DNA from: Treponema sp.
Lineage (GTDB): Bacteria; Spirochaetota; Spirochaetia; Treponematales; Breznakiellaceae
Length of the DNA stretch: 23,244 nt
Assembly (NCBI GenBank): GCA_031277045.1
Contig: JAISLX010000039.1
Location: 1 to 23,244 of the forward strand
Direction: 5' to 3'
Shown one piece after another: positions 22,656-23,244 of the stretch. Below the pieces are notes generated by a model. That model was given only the letters and a program-made list of their open reading frames with translations. It was not told the origin of the DNA and searched no databases. Position 1 is the stretch's first letter. Each line of letters starts with the position of its first letter. The position numbers and the translations under genes are program-made.

Positions 22656-22883
22656 ATGATCATTAAGGACTTAAGTGACGCCGGAATCGATGCGGCCGGC
22701 TGTGCCGATGTAAAGGATACCCTAAAGCATCTAAGAGACGAGATAGACGCGCTTAGAAACCACTGTATAATTCATATAACAACAGACGGCAGGGCGCGGG
22801 ACGCCAAGAGCGGCGCTTATATTTCGAGAACGGAATTGCTGGATCTGCTTGATAATACCAAAGCCTGCCCCAAAACTAATTAG
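22656..22883 (+). CDS. Small hypothetical protein, 75 aa
   Basis: GGAGG six bases before the ATG gives a good start. The protein is mostly helical: MIIKDLSDAGIDAAGCADVK, then a charged helix DTLKHLRDEIDALRNHC, a short strand IIHITTDGR, and a final helix RTELLDLLDNTK. I recognise no family; size and amphipathic helices would suit a small regulator, antitoxin-like protein or phage-type accessory protein, but nothing proves this. GC content returns to the local norm here. Its last codons (ACT AAT TAG) lie inside the 8-bp repeat that borders the element at 22876-23027, and a hairpin with T-run in that element would end its message. Confidence 0.65.
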   Translation: MIIKDLSDAGIDAAGCADVKDTLKHLRDEIDALRNHCIIHITTDGRARDAKSGAYISRTELLDLLDNTKACPKTN

Positions 22884-22939
22884 TGTCTGTCCACAAAGTA
22901 GGTGCGCAAACCGCGTTTGCGACTTTGCGGACAAACCTT

Positions 22940-22978
22940 GCATTTTCGCAGCCTAAAGGCTGCGAAAATGCGGTTTTT
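22940..22978 (+). terminator. Terminator-like hairpin inside the MITE-like element
   Basis: GCATTTTCGCAGCC (22940-22953), loop TAAA, GGCTGCGAAAATGC (22958-22971), then GG and five T residues. The 14-bp stem is perfect. It would end transcription of the 75-aa gene. Confidence 0.7.
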
Positions 22979-22984
22979 AAGGAA

Positions 22985-23018
22985 GTTTGTCCATAATGTG
23001 TCTACATTATGGACAAAC
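22985..23018. repeat. Perfect 15-bp palindrome
   Basis: GTTTGTCCATAATGT (22985-22999), loop GTCT, ACATTATGGACAAAC (23004-23018). Its base GTTTGTCC is the same word as the element's terminal repeat. Confidence 0.92.
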
Positions 23019-23026
23019 ACTAATTA

Positions 23027-23121
23027 GAGCTGTTCAGAAACCTGAAGTTAGTGTCGAACCCTTGGTTCGACACTAACGCTCAAAAAGGACTTGTAAGCCA
23101 GCCGGGTTATCGAACAAGTTC
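23027..23121. repeat. Broken dispersed repeats and a perfect 14-bp palindrome
   Basis: Positions 23027-23048 (GAGCTGTTCAGAAACCTGAA) look like the left half of the hairpin at 19925, cut off before its right arm. A perfect palindrome follows, GTTAGTGTCGAACC/GGTTCGACACTAAC (23047-23077, 3-nt loop). Positions 23098-23121 are an inverted copy of 19813-19836. The stretch to 23136 has no gene. Confidence 0.82.
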
Positions 23122-23136
23122 AATTATCGAAGTCTA

Positions 23137-23244
23137 TTAGATAAGTTCCGCCGCGGGAGCATAGGGAATGCCAAAGGCTTCGGCAACCCCGGCAAAGGTA
23201 CAGCGCCCTTTGTAGGTGTTGACGCCGTTCGCCAGATGCCGGTC
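23137..23244 (-). CDS. ald: C-terminal end of a probable alanine dehydrogenase (partial)
   Basis: The frame runs in from the right edge and stops at TAA (23137-23139). The 35 visible residues include HLANGVNTYKGRCTFAGVAE and AFGIPYAPAAELI. The pattern 'GVNTY-G--T---VAE--G--Y-P---L' matches the end of NAD-dependent alanine dehydrogenases, which interconvert alanine with pyruvate and ammonia. That would fit pyruvate metabolism beside the pyruvate:ferredoxin oxidoreductase. Only the tail is visible; catalytic and NAD-binding residues lie outside the window. Confidence 0.65.
   Translation of the reverse strand, partial: DRHLANGVNTYKGRCTFAGVAEAFGIPYAPAAELI

Larger units (their letters stand above)
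22876..23027. mobile_element. MITE-like element with terminal inverted repeats
   Basis: The two ends form a 17-bp inverted repeat with one mismatch: CTAATTAGTGTCTGTCC (22876-22892) and GGACAAACACTAATTAG (23011-23027). Because CTAATTAG is itself a palindrome, it may instead be an 8-bp target duplication around a 136-bp element ending TGT...ACA. Inside are three hairpins: about 22889-22932 (GTCC-CAAAGT/ACTTTG-GGAC with inner CGCAAA/TTTGCG), 22940-22971 and 22985-23018. No coding sequence is inside, so movement would need a transposase from elsewhere. The mobile label is inferred from structure. Confidence 0.6.

Noticed and set aside
23047..23077. T-arm-like sequence (GGTTCGA) suggesting a tRNA gene
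   Set aside because: It is part of a perfect 14-bp palindrome; no acceptor, D or anticodon arms can be drawn around it.

Overview
The window looks like part of a spirochaete chromosome, most likely a gut Treponema relative of the kind found in termites. The reasons are several lipoproteins with short spirochaete-type lipoboxes, a homodimer-type pyruvate:ferredoxin oxidoreductase, a DctPQM TRAP transporter, GC-rich coding DNA (about 55-60 percent), and many small palindromic repeats between genes. This assignment is inference; no rRNA, tRNA or other decisive marker is present.

Layout. Positions 1-990: the end of a probable DUF4469-type gene, a six-unit 23-bp tandem array, a small lipoprotein gene and a clear terminator. 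Positions 993-3179 (minus): two Gfo/Idh/MocA-family oxidoreductases in tandem. Positions 3539-4126 (plus): pyrE, converging tightly on a MATE exporter (4134-5618, minus). Positions 5675-9774 (minus): a TRAP operon in the order dctP, a 400-bp structured gap, dctQ, dctM, then an FCD-type GntR regulator. The TRAP genes, the regulator and the nearby sugar-type oxidoreductases together suggest uptake and use of an organic or sugar acid. Positions 9931-11964 (minus): uvrC, divergent from a secreted LamG plus fibronectin-III protein (12078-13805, plus).

Positions 13837-15903: a seven-unit 21-bp array, then two single-gene units. One is a metallo-beta-lactamase-fold hydrolase and the other a coiled-coil PD-(D/E)XK-like protein. 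Each has a good sigma70-type promoter, then the same type of palindrome in its 5' leader, then the ribosome binding site. Positions 16111-19674 (minus): the pyruvate:ferredoxin oxidoreductase, with a strong promoter (17-bp spacer) and a terminator.

Positions 19740-23130 form an accessory region rich in repeats. It holds clustered hairpins, an orphan bidirectional terminator, and a promoter followed by a 390-nt leader containing 7-bp and 21/42-bp tandem arrays ahead of a conserved-looking hypothetical gene. It also holds an AT-rich island (about 21.4-22.6 kb) with a lipoprotein and a truncated PP-loop ATPase fragment, a 75-aa hypothetical gene, and a MITE-like element with terminal inverted repeats. 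The window ends inside a probable alanine dehydrogenase gene (minus).

No CRISPR array, transposase gene, prophage module or RNA gene was recognised. The most unusual content is the hairpin repeats. At least one family recurs in 5' leaders, and several arrays have 21-bp (two-helical-turn) periodicity.
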